DNA from: Lichenostomus cassidix
Lineage: Eukaryota; Chordata; Aves; Passeriformes; Meliphagidae
Direction: 5' to 3'
NCBI GenBank assembly: GCA_008360975.2
Contig: CM039179.1
Span: forward strand, 47,250,359 to 47,314,358
DNA: 64,000 nucleotides
A program made the translations under genes and the position numbers. Shown here piece by piece: positions 12,842 through 24,411 of the stretch (position 1 is its first letter; the number at the start of each line of letters is the position of its first letter). Below the pieces are notes generated by a model, which was not told where the DNA came from, made no database searches, and saw nothing but the letters and a program-made list of their open reading frames with translations.

Positions 12842-12879
12842 TTTTTTTTTTCTTCTTTTTTTCTTTTTTTTTTTTTTTT
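12842..12879 (+). repeat. T-rich polypyrimidine tract
   Basis: T runs of about 10, 7 and 16 interrupted by C, immediately followed by CCTAG. It resembles the polypyrimidine tract and AG of a splice acceptor, but no exon is evident downstream. Confidence 0.8.
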
Positions 12880-15424
12880 CCTAGGCAGCGGCAGCTGGGG
12901 AAAGGATTGAATGCTAGGAAAACATGCTTAAAACTGAAACAACCACAGTAGTAATAGTGACAAAATTGCTTTGGAAAAGTTAAACAAAAGAAGTGTTAGA
13001 AACAGGAAAAGGCCATATGGCTCGACAGGCCTGCCATTTTCTGGTTTATCTTAATTGTTTCCCTCACTTCTCCTCAAATGAATACAAGTGTCTCAGACTC
13101 ATTTATATGCTTTCATTTCCCTTTCACAGTAACTTGTTCCAAGGTAATTTAAGCCAAGCTGCTTAAGTGATATTTAGCTATGTGACTGTTTAGAGAACAG
13201 CAGTTTAGCTATATTCATCAGCCCACTGAAGTTACTGTACTTGTTTTTGGAATTTAGTTACACCAATCAACTACCTACTAAATGGCCCTCTTTGGGATAA
13301 GCTATGTCAGGCAGACCCTGACCCAGAAGCTTCTGTTGGGGGCAAGGAGAAACAGAACTGAGCTCTGGTTCAGGCATATTCTTTCACTCTAAAATTTCAT
13401 TCCAGTGAAATATAAAGGGTTTGGGTGGGTTTGGTTTTCTTCACAGAAATGTAGGCATTTAATTTATATTTTTCTGAAAAAAAATTCCTTTTAAGGTAGT
13501 CATTTATCACATTCTTCTAACTGAAATGACAGGTGAAACCTGAATTGTCTGTAAAATTCCCCAAAAAGATTTTCCATCGGCCTGTCTCTGTTGGGGGAGA
13601 GAAAGGGTACTGAGACTTCAAAGATATTTTTATGTGTGAAAAATTGTTCCAAATAGAAGATTTCAAATCAGGCCAGCCCTACTCAGACGCCGTGACCATT
13701 TTGGCCTAGATTTTATCTGTTGTGATTCTTGTGATGCCTGCCTGGTCACGCAGACTTCTGTGACTGCAGAAGGTGTGGAAAGGGATCGAAGGAAGGTGCA
13801 TTTAGATGTCTGGGGATGCCATGATGTAGAAAAGGACCCTAAGTCAGGCAGGAAAGAGAGTCAAAACAAAACACTTCCTATTAATAATAACATCAAGTGT
13901 AACCATGGCAAGCTGTTAAGCCTTTAAATAAACATACCGTGGCAAGCTGAAGCATAAGTTTCAACTAGCTTGTTAGAACACAGTCCTCTACCATGACAGA
14001 AGTTAAGATGTTCTGCATGCACGAAGCCTGTGCCAGGGCATAATCCACGTTTTGGCTACTCCGGCTACACCGAGTAATCAGCAGATTAGTGGAGAAGCAC
14101 TGTTAATGGAGGAAGACAGCGCTTTTCTCATCTTCAGGATCTTTTCAACCCCAGAAAATGCTGACTTGTAGAATCTGCTCAGAAAACTCTTGTTCAGACA
14201 CAAGCCAGTAAATTTGCTCATTCTTACAAAAGATAATGAATGATTAATAAATGAGTCAATTCAGTGAATGTCTGGCCTGTGCTTCTCCCCATATGGCTTC
14301 AAGAAGATAATTGCAGCAGTGGGGACACAGAAAAGAGGGACAGACATCTGTTGAGCGATAGTGGAGATTGTGTTTTAAAAACAATTTCTGAAGGTTCACT
14401 CACTTAACAGAGAAAAAGTGGGGGGGAGGGAAAGATTTTCATATCAGCAGCTTTACTGAGTGCTTAAAACAAGGCAGGAATATAAATATATGCTTTCTTC
14501 TTCCACCATAGTAAGCCCACAGGTGAGATTTCTAGGTTGCCCAGACAGAACTCCTGCCTTCAGCAGAATATTTAAGTGAAAGGAGTTGAAATAGAGACCA
14601 AAATATTCCCAGACCTGTTTACTGGTCTAATGTTCACAAAATTATCAAACCTGTAACTCAGTATGCCTGAAAAGCAGGGAAAAAGTTAACAGAGATAGTT
14701 GCTGATACTGTAATAGACAATTAGTTTGTCTATTGCAAAGGTCAGGAGAGTGCAAACTCTTTTCAGAGACAATTCCATTAAACAGGAGAAAACATTTTTA
14801 AGGTCCTCTGAACAGAACATCATGAAGGATGGCTACTGTCCTTTGTAATCACTTGCATTTGCTACACAATTTAATTGATTTTATATATATACAAAAATAC
14901 CACAATAAGGGATAGAAGGTGAGAGCTAGCAGCTTTCCTAGATCCCCAAAACACAGAGTAATCTTATCATAGCACACCACTGTGCTTTCTAATAGAACTC
15001 AGGATACATCTGTTCCTAAGCCTAGGCTTAGTTCCTAAGCTCAGCTTTGACATAAAATCTCAAAATCATGGCTTTTTCCATATTAAATGCAATCTGCATT
15101 TGCAGTTCTGAATATACATGGCTTCTATTACAGTACCAGCATGAGATTTGTGCTCCAAATGCATTGTCATTTCCTTTGGATGTGTGGGATTTTCTAAACT
15201 GCAGACAGACAGACTGTGACTGGTTCCTTCCTTGCTTATGTTAGCTCAGATCTTTTTCTCAATTTACCTTTTCTAAACTTAACTTTACATGTTGTTTCTG
15301 ATTTCTGCTCCTCATGTCTGTGGTTTAATGGATACTTCTCCTGACTAGATTCATAACAAGACCACTGTTAAATGCCAGCTCCTGAGCATGAGGAAGCCCA
15401 TCTCTTCCCCAGATTTGTCCTTGG

Positions 15425-15462
15425 CACCTTAATGAAAAAGCCACACCTTAATGAAAAAGCCA
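15425..15462 (+). repeat. 19-bp tandem duplication
   Basis: Two identical 19-bp copies of CACCTTAATGAAAAAGCCA, at 15425-15443 and 15444-15462, directly abutting. The identity of the copies suggests a recent slippage or duplication event. Confidence 0.9.
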
Positions 15463-18400
15463 CACATACTCACACATTCACTGTCTTTCTCCTTTCATTC
15501 CAAGGACTGTAGCTGTGTATGTGCATGTTTGTAATGTCCCTGTTTCAGAGAAAGACAGACCAAGCCCATAAAGATCTCATACTCTCCCATGTTCCTAAAA
15601 TAGACTCCTCTGTATCCCTTCAGCTTGCTTTCCTGCAAGTCTTCAGCCCTAATCATTCCCTCAACGAAGTGAAGACTCTGAATGCCTGCTTCTAAAACAG
15701 GCATTTGGGGCATTTCCTCAGGGGAGCAGCACAACTTGGTTTACACCCTCTTCTCAAAGACAGCCTGCAATAAGCTGTGTGGATTATGGGGAGAAATGCT
15801 GGAGGGGATCCCAACGTTATGTTAGATCTGCCAACCTGACAGGTTCAACAGAAACCTCTGAAATTTCCTATCCCTACTCAGTGACCCGTGGCTAATCTGC
15901 ATGACAATGTATTGTGTAATTGCAGGAAGCCACTGTAATATTATTCAGGAACAGGAAGCTTGGGAACTGTTTACAGCCACCACCACTGCGGTGACAAAAC
16001 CTGTCATTACCTTGTGCACTTTTTCTTCGGAAACATGGATGCAATTGCAAAGTCTTATCACTCAGCTTTATAGAGAAGATCTGCTGAAGTAAAAGAATAA
16101 CATGGGAAGAGCGAAAAAAGGAGACTGGGCTTGGTTGATTGCTGTCATGATTACATTACGCAGGTTGAAAGACCATTTCAGCAATTGCTTATTGTGCATG
16201 AGAAGACAGAATTGTTTGCCATCAGTTAGGCTTCAGTTAAGTTTACTATTCCTTATCTCTTGTTTAAGGTAGTACTTCAAAGGAGCACTTGCTTCTTGCC
16301 CTTTGGTTCAAGTGGGCACAACAGTGGGATGCCATGTGGGAGATGCAGATTTGAGAGCATTCATGTGCTCCCAACTCTCAGGCTAACGAGAGGTAGGCAA
16401 TTCTGCCAATGTTTTCCCTGCTAATTTAGATTAACTCATTAATTCATGTGCAGAACTTTCAAAGAGCAAAATTGTACCCATGTGCTGACTATGGCTAGCA
16501 AGCAAGGAAACACATCACAGGCCTCCATTAGCTGAGTTTTGGACATGTTTGTAGCCAAACAGGGGTTTCAGGATCCATGCTCATATTGGAGAATGATGAA
16601 AACAAAGAAAAACCTGTTTGGAAAGGAAACCTATGAGCTCCCAGGGCTTAAAATCAAACACAGCTCTATAGGTAAGGTGGTTCACTAAGGAGAAGAAGCT
16701 GTCTGTATCTCAAATATATGGAAGCTTTTATGCTCTCAGAAATTTCACTAATCATGCTGGCTCTTGCCATGAACTAACCTTTCAACTCTATTTTCAAAAA
16801 TTCTGAACTGTTTTTTAATTAATATCTCAAGCAGGCAACCATCAGGTCACCAAATTAATAAACACAAAGGGGATGTTTTATTCACCAAAGGCAGCTGGAC
16901 AGTACCACCTTCAGATATAGAAATGAGACTGTCCACAGTAGAAAGCTTTGTCACCTCAGAGATGAGGCAATTCTGTGTTGTTCTTCTGACATTAGATTTT
17001 GGCTTCAGTATCATTTCAGACACAGAGAGATAGAATGTTTTTATTTAATATGATGCTGAAATTATTATTTGTATTGCAGTAGTAATACCCAGGTTGTGGG
17101 GTAGTATGTTGCGTTCTGATCTACAGAGCCACACAGTCAGAGACCACTTGTGCAACAATGAAGAATATAAAAAAGCCAAAATATTCGGAGCAGAACATGG
17201 GTAACAAAGAATCTGATCAACAGCTGCTCAGAGACAGGAACAAACACCATAGCAGGGACTCATCTGTCCAAATTTCAAAAGGTATATGGTGTAAGCTTTT
17301 TGATGGACTATTTCTAGACTCATTTTTGTAATCAACTTTTTAATAAAAAGCTTACAAGCAGCTCCAAAGAAAATAAGTAGTTCCAGTGAGGTGTGCCATG
17401 GGCGGACACATAAATTGTCTCTATGCTGCCCCTGAGCCCAGGCAGCCAAATTCCACAGAGGGTCACTGTCCTCTGGGTGCTCACCTGGTTGCTCAAAGCT
17501 TGTTCCAGTACTTTCTGCACCAAACCACAGAATCACAGCAAATATGGAAATGCAAAACTATGTTTTTATTGACAATCAAGCAAAAGTAATGCTTTAGGAG
17601 CCTGTGATCCTCACTCACGAGGTATTTTAAGCAAGTTGCCCGAGATGTAGGCAAGCCACATACTTTCAGATCAGTCTACACTGCAACTTCTAGTCCAAAT
17701 GTCTGCATGGCAACAATAGGTTTAACTATGTTAAACCTTGGGCTAGATGAGTTTCCCTCCTTCTGGCATGTCGCAAAATGAGCTCTCTTTGGTACCTGTA
17801 GCACTCTAACATATATGCTTCTACATAGGCTGTTTATTCACACCCATGTTCAGGATCCTGGAAAAGCTTGCTCAGGTTGTGCTACCTCCTTTTTATTTCA
17901 GTGACACTGCTTGGGATGCCCAAACTGCCATTGATAATTGTACTCTTGCAATACATAAAGGAAACATCTTGTATAGGTGACCTTTATGTGCTTAAACAAC
18001 CAGAATATGGTTAGTTGGAAGGAGCACTGTACACTGCCATTAGTTCTTACTGCAATCTTAAGGACTCTTATGGAGGAGGGAACTACTCGTACTAAGAAAA
18101 GGTATCTGATCTGACTCTAAACAGGTAACTGCTCAAAAAGCAGGAGAGCTCTTCTATTTAATCAAACACTCTTTTAGGGAAGAGGAGAAACTGAAGGAGC
18201 AAGAGAAGAAGGGGAGTGAGAATATGCCTCAGAACATGTTCTAGTGGTTTCAGTCCTTGGTTTAAGTCTCCCATCTCCTTGAAAATACCATTGGTATCCA
18301 GTCACTGAATTTTAAGTACAGATCTCTGAAATGCCTGTACAATTCACTAATATGTTGTGGGGGTTTTTCTGATTACAAAGGGCACAAAGAAAGAAAAGGA

Positions 18401-18945
18401 GAAACTATGTTTCAAAAGATTACATGTTTTAATCACTAACACCTTCTATTGTTCAAGATTACACTTTTATTAAATGAGTGTTTCACTTTCAAGTACATGA
18501 GAGTATTTGAAATATTTCAAGGGCACTTCTTTTAGCTTCTAACAACTAGACGTTGCTGCCACCACTGGACTATTATTTAGAAGGAACATGAACCAGAGAT
18601 ATTCTAACCTCAGCAGTTAGTTTCCTTTACTGACAGGCATGTTGTTAACTGTACGTTAAATAATGGAATGATTATTTTTCATCATTGCCATGATTAATTG
18701 AGGAAATTAAGGAAAACTCAAGATATGCTAGCCAAAATTTTCCAGTCATCCTTTTTAGCTGCAGTAGTAACAGAAGTACATTATGGTGAAGTCAGTGAGA
18801 AATATTTTCTCTTTTTCTTTTTTTGAAAAAATTCTTATTAAAAGATTGTCATTATTTTTATATTCTTGCTTGTAAACAAAGTAGAAAACTAATTCCTTAC
18901 CTAACATATTGTGGCATTTAACATTTAAGCTATTAAAAACAAGTT

Positions 18946-20545
18946 AGAATCATGGAATCATTTAGGTCATAAAAGTCCTCCATGATCATTGAGTCCAATC
19001 GTTAACCTAGAACTGCCATGTTCACCAGCATGCCATGTCCCTAAGTGCCACATCCACATACCTTTAAAATACTTACAGGAATGTTGATTGTTCCAATGCT
19101 TGACAACCCCTTCAGTGAATAAATTTTCCCTACTACACAATCTACAACTCCCCTGGTCCAGCTTTAGGCTATTTCCTCTTATTCTGTCATTTGTCCCCTG
19201 GGAGAAGAGACCAACTCCAACCTTGCTATAACCTCTTTTCAGGGAGTTGTACAGCATAATAAGGTCTCTCCTGAGCCTCCTTTTCTCCAGGCAAAACAAC
19301 CCCAGCTCTCTCAGCTGATCCTCATAAGACTTGTGCTCCAGACCTTTCCCTTCCCTGGACCTGCTTCAGCACTTCAGTGCCTTATTGTTAGTGAGAGGTC
19401 CAAAACTGAACACAGATTCATGGTGTGGCTGCATCAATGCCAAGTACAGGGGACAATCACTTTCCTGGCCCTACTGGCCACACTATTGCTGATCCAGGCC
19501 AGGATGCCATTTGCCTTCTTGGCCGCCTGGGCATACTCTGGCTTATGTTCAGCTGCTGTCAACCTGCACCCCCAGGTCCTCTTGAGCCACTTTCCAGTCA
19601 CTCATCCCTCAGCCTGTAGTGATGCAGGGGGTTGTTGTGACCAAAGTGCAGGACCTGATGCTTTGCCTTTTTGAACTTCTCACAACTGGCTTCAGCACAT
19701 CGATCCAGTCTGTCCAGATTCCTCTGCAGAGCCTTCCTACGCTCCACAGATCACCACTCCCACCCAGCTTGGTGTCATCTATGAACTGATTTATCCCCTC
19801 ATTCGGATCACCAACAAAGTTAATAAACAGAACTGGCCCTAATACTGATCCTTAGGGAGCCATATTTGTGACCAGCTGCCAGCTGGATGTGGCTCCATTC
19901 ACCATCCCTCTCTGAGCCCAGACATCCAGCCAAGTTAATCCAGTGAAGAGAGTACCTGTTCAAGCCATGAGCAGCCAGTTTCTCCAGGAAAATTCTGTGG
20001 AACAAGGAGTCAAGGGCTTTACTAACAGTCAGGTAGACAACATCCACATCCTTTCCCTCATCCACTAAGTGCACTGTTCACTTGAAAATAGAAGGAGATC
20101 GGGTTGGTCAAGAAGGACCTATTTTCATAATCACATGTTGGCTGGCCCTGGTCAGCTGGTTGTGTGGCATGTGCCCATGATGCCACTCAGGATGATCTAT
20201 CTATTCCATGACTTTCTCCAGCACTGAGGTCAGGCTCACAGTCCTGTAGTTCTTTGGATCCTACTTACTTCCAGTATTTCTTGTAGCTGGGTGGGACATT
20301 CACAGACTTTCAGTCAAGTGGAACCTCCCAGGTTAAGCAGAACTGCTGGTGAATGATGGAAAGTGGCTCAGTGAGCACTTTTGCCAGCTCCTGCCATATT
20401 ATTTGGTGGATCCCACCCAGCCCCATAGACTTATGTGTGTCTAAGAGGTACAGCAAGTTGCTGACCCATAAATCCCCTTGGATTTATGGGAGCTTCATTC
20501 TGTTCCCTGTCCCTGTCTTCCAGTTCAGGGAGTTAGCCACAGTGT
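18946..20545 (-). mobile_element. CR1 LINE, 5'-truncated, minus strand
   Basis: A non-LTR retrotransposon of the avian chicken-repeat-1 family, in reverse orientation. The low-coordinate end carries the CR1 3' terminus: on the minus strand it ends in ATGATTCC then ATGATTCT, the usual short terminal repeat. From there the sequence follows the CR1 3' UTR and the 3' part of ORF2 for about 1.6 kb, and matching fades after about 20545. The coding part includes DEGKDVDVVYL, EKLAAHGL and FIDDTKLGG, the CR1 forms of the reverse transcriptase blocks. Full CR1 is about 4.5 kb, so the 5' end is missing, as usual for these elements. Stops and substitutions show it is dead. No target-site duplication is expected for CR1. 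The family call is strong; the subfamily is not determined. Confidence 0.95.
19760..20074 (-). pseudogene. CR1 ORF2 reverse transcriptase remnant
   Basis: Part of the reverse transcriptase of the CR1 element described around it. The normal protein copies CR1 RNA into DNA at the insertion site. The upstream block reads VVYLTVSKALD where active CR1 has YLDFSKAFD; the first catalytic aspartate of motif A is therefore replaced by threonine. The EKLAAHGL block follows. Near 19770-19787 the YXDD-type motif C survives as FIDD (usually FADD), followed by TKLGG. Between them the GVPQGS block is disrupted and a stop appears at the low-coordinate end of the open part. The gene is non-functional. Confidence 0.85.
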
Positions 20546-23500
20546 GTGGTGAGTTTACAGGATTGCTTAAATCGAATCAGTCCAGATGGCTCTGCTAGTT
20601 AATAAAACTCAACCCACTTGTAAACTCCTGCTCAGTTGATGTTTTGAGTCATCTGGCACCACAAAGCCATTCTATCTCAAACATAATGATTCCAATACAT
20701 CACAGGAAAATGGCACTTTTTAATAGATGGTACAGCAACAGCAAATCATCATTATTTTTCAGAAGTATTTCTAAATGTTTTCTTACCTATTCCATAGAGA
20801 AATGCCCTACCTTTGTTATTACTACAAAAACTATTCCAAAAACACTGTGGGAAAAAAGTCTACCTCACTTCTATGTCAAGTAATTCAAATGAAATCTGTG
20901 ACAAGCTTTTCATTTTTACCAAATTCTGTGTGCAGGTGGTTCTCATTGAATTCAATATGATCCCAAAGAATGCAGGCGAGGACTGAGTTTGGCCTCTATC
21001 AACTAGCTGATATATATGAGACGGTTCTGTCTTTACACTGTATTGGAAAGATACTGCACCCATTTCATTTATGAGTCTGCTTATTATCAGTCTTTGGAAA
21101 AGAAAAGATGGTTAAATTTAGATTTCCACAGAATGTTTTGATTTAAGCAAAGGAATTCAGTGACCACCAGCTTGGAACATCCTTCTGGTGTCAGAAGTAA
21201 GCAGTAAGGAGATTCGAAAAAGCTGTGCACGTGCACTTAATTGATTGAAGGGGAGAACAAAGAGAATGTCAGCCCTCCAGGTTAAGATGAGGATCAGGTG
21301 GTTTCAAGCTGAAAAGAAACAGGGGCTTTTGTTTTGTTTTAAGCAAAATTCTGGGAACCTCCATGGTTCCAGGCATCCTGCATTGCTCTAAAATGCGGAA
21401 GGAAAAAACATCTACAGAAACACTTGTTACACCATTTTTCTCACTCATTCATTTTGATGGGATGTGAAATCTCCCACATTTCCCATCTGTGAGCAAACTG
21501 TCTCAAAACAATTATTTAGCATTAGGTAAATATCAACTGCATGATACAGTAACATTGGGCCACAACGCTTTTATAGGGTTGGATATCGCAATGCTTCAAC
21601 AGGAAGATCCACATCCTAGTAAGCAATTATTAATTATTTAAATCCTACATGAAATTAATAAATAATTCTCCAGGAAACAAATAAATAAATAATAGACAAA
21701 TAGATGAATAAAAGCATATGTGAAATCAGTACACTAAAAAGTTCAGAGTGATTGGCAGTGCCACCAGCAAACCCTAACTCTGGGAGGATTAGTGCTAGCA
21801 GCCAGAGATTCCTCTCCTATTCCTGTCTGAACACCTGGCAGCTCGTGCTGCTACCTGGATGAATTTCTTTCTTCACACTTCTGCTCTGTAGGGTTAGAAG
21901 ATTCCAGTTTGCTCACACCTGCCACTGCAGGGACTTATGCAGATGGAAAATTAATATTCCACTGTGTTTGGCCCTCTGATAATTTAGCTAACATGGGATT
22001 AATCTGCCAAGTTTACCACAGAAAATGCATCACAGAAGGGGCCCAGGCACTGTCCTATACATTGCTCTCCTATAACATAGCCCAGAATGTTGTACAATAG
22101 GGTGGTTAAATGAATTATTTTCAATAAATAATATATTGGGGGAGAAAAAATACTATTTGAGCTGAAAGTGATTCTTCAGTGTGAATCAGATTTGGCAAAT
22201 TTGGATTGGTGCAAAAAAGTAAGAAAATACTTTTAAAATTACAAATTGTCTCATCTAAGAATTTTTGAAAGAAAAACGTAAAGAGAGGCTACATTTATGA
22301 AGGATATTTGGAAGAATTCACAAATCAGAGGAGATATATGCAGGTTCAGATAGTACTATCCAACATAGGAAGCTAATGTTCAAATCTTTGTTTTGCCTCA
22401 TTTGGTGTGTGAGTTTAAAATGTGTCCTTTGACTTAGCAGAGCACATAACCAGCCTAGCAAATGCATGGGTGTTTCAGTAGAAAGCTGTTCGGCTTTGCA
22501 TGACAAATGGGAGCCACCAGGTCTGCAGTCAAACAATGACCTTTCCCTCTCAACTGTCTACATTATAAACCTCTAGCCTTTTTCTTCCCCCAATTCATAT
22601 TTATTTCATGTGCAGATTTCAGTAGGACAGTAAAGTAGGGCCTCCCTCAAGGTGCCTAGTATTTAGTTATTAGAATTTAATTCCCGAGCGGAAAGTCCTA
22701 ACCCAGAGCCCAGATCTGATGAGCTAGATGCAAAGTGGTTTGAATGCATGTGTGCCTCCTTCACCACCAGATAATACATTTAACACTAACATTTGTTTCT
22801 AAAGGGGGCTAAAATATTCTCCCTCTTATCTATGGGATTTTTTCCACTTTGACTGATTGTGAATCCAGCTTCTATAGGAGTGATAGAAGTTTCCTCCATT
22901 CAGACATGCAACTGCACTCAGGTCTGCCCGTTGCCTTTAGCTCTAGGTTGTTGCACAAAAGGCAGGCACCTCCACGGGCTGTGCTTCTGAATAGAAGAGG
23001 ATGTGTCTGCTTTGCACCATGTGGCTCTCAAAACCAGAATATTGTAGGACCAGGTCCTGAAAAGGTTGTTCTCCAACGGCTTTTCTGTCTTCTTTTCCTT
23101 TAATGAATGAAATCAAAATAGTTGTCTTGCTATTCCACCAACTTAGAAATTGAGAATGTTGAAATGCACTATCATGAAAGTGAAATGTACCTTAATGAAA
23201 GTGATCCACTTTGAAAGATGCTTTTGGCTATTACATCTCATAAGAAGATAAATAATTTCATCTCTGAAGAATAAGGTTTATACTGAAGTCAGCTATATAT
23301 AGCAGAGTCGTATTTGAATGAGATACACAGTCTCTGTTCTGTGGCAGGAATTATCTTTGGCTGATACTATCTGGTTTATGTAAAATAGGCCTGATATTAC
23401 AGTGTGCGTAGTTTAGGCTATCAAATGTTCTCTTTTGTTAGTATTTAATGTCATTATCAGGTTCCTCATGCATTTGACATAGGCGGATTTTAAAAAGGAA

Positions 23501-24065
23501 GTTGCATCTAAGTGTTACTGTGCGTGGAAAAATGTAAGAATTATTTCTTCCCCTTGTTTATTTATCATATCGCTGTTCCTCTTTCTGTCTCCTGTCTGTT
23601 TTAACCGCCAAACTGTCCAATATTTCTTATATTTTCCATTCCATTCCAAAAAGATTTCAGCTATTCAGAGTTACACAGTCCACTCCTCAGTCTTGTTACA
23701 ACAAGCTGAAAATCTGCACAGAATATTTTTATTGTGATCAATTCAGCAGCTCCAGTTTTTGAGATGTTACTTACCATAAACAGTTTCTCAAAATCTACAC
23801 TTATTTACTGAGAGCAGCATTTTACATACAAGAACAGAAACCTTTAGGAATATTGGTATATTTCAGAGAAAGTTCAGATGAAATCAGGTATAAAATATGG
23901 AAATGTAGCTCTTTGTAAAGGAGATTTTGTGATGTGAAACTGAAGCAGACAAGCTGAAAATGCAGGGCTGTAACACACATTTAGAGCACCTGCTCCCTGG
24001 AGCCATGGGGGCTTTATTGCAACAGTACTTTAACTCCCACAATGTGTGACAGAGCTGTGAGACAC

Positions 24066-24136
24066 TTCTTTGCACAAACTGAGAAACATACTTTTGCACA
24101 AACATACATTCTTTGCACAAACTTGAGAAACATACT
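24066..24136 (+). repeat. Imperfect 43-bp tandem duplication
   Basis: TTCTTTGCACAAACTGAGAA at 24066 recurs at 24109 with one extra T (CAAACTTGAG), followed in both copies by ACATACT. A third, shorter TTTTGCACAAAC lies between them. The pattern fits an old local duplication with a small indel. Confidence 0.75.
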
Positions 24137-24339
24137 CTTTTAAGTGCTGGGTGCTTGATAACTTCATAGCTTTCAGGATTTTGAGAAAAGAGGAAATTCC
24201 TGTAAACGTTTTGTGGAGATTTTAGCAATACTTTCATGGGCAGCTCCCACTGAAACCAGAAGACTCTGAGAAAGCCCATAGGAAAACTGCTCCCAGTCTA
24301 AGGCATTTTCCTATTTCTGTCCCTTCAACCAAAAATAAC

Positions 24340-24411
24340 TATGTATAATTACATATATATAATTATATATATATGTGTGTGTGTCTGCGCGTGTGTGTGT
24401 GTGCATATATT
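24340..24411 (+). repeat. TA/TG compound microsatellite
   Basis: Alternating TA dinucleotides (about 24352-24374) run into alternating TG with a central CGCG (to 24403), then CATATAT. Alternating purine-pyrimidine tracts of this kind favour Z-DNA under negative supercoiling. Confidence 0.9.

Larger units (their letters stand above)
12251..18945. other. Gene-free unique sequence
   Basis: No gene recognised. Homopolymer tracts occur at 12545-12569 (A-rich) and 12842-12879 (T-rich), and a 19-bp tandem duplication lies at 15425-15462. The part around 14000-14290 has several CpGs plus TAAT motifs and may be a second constrained block. A stretch at 13005-13100 faintly resembles the start of an old CR1/L3-type 3' region, too weakly to annotate. 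Confidence 0.55.

Noticed and set aside
13005..13100. Faint similarity to an old CR1/L3-type 3' start (GGCCATATGGCTC..AGGCCTGCC)
   Set aside because: Only one short block matches and no ordered continuation was found.
23884..24279. 131-codon minus-strand open frame with repeated FVQ/VSQ residues
   Set aside because: The repetition comes from the local tandem duplication at 24066-24136, not from a protein repeat family.
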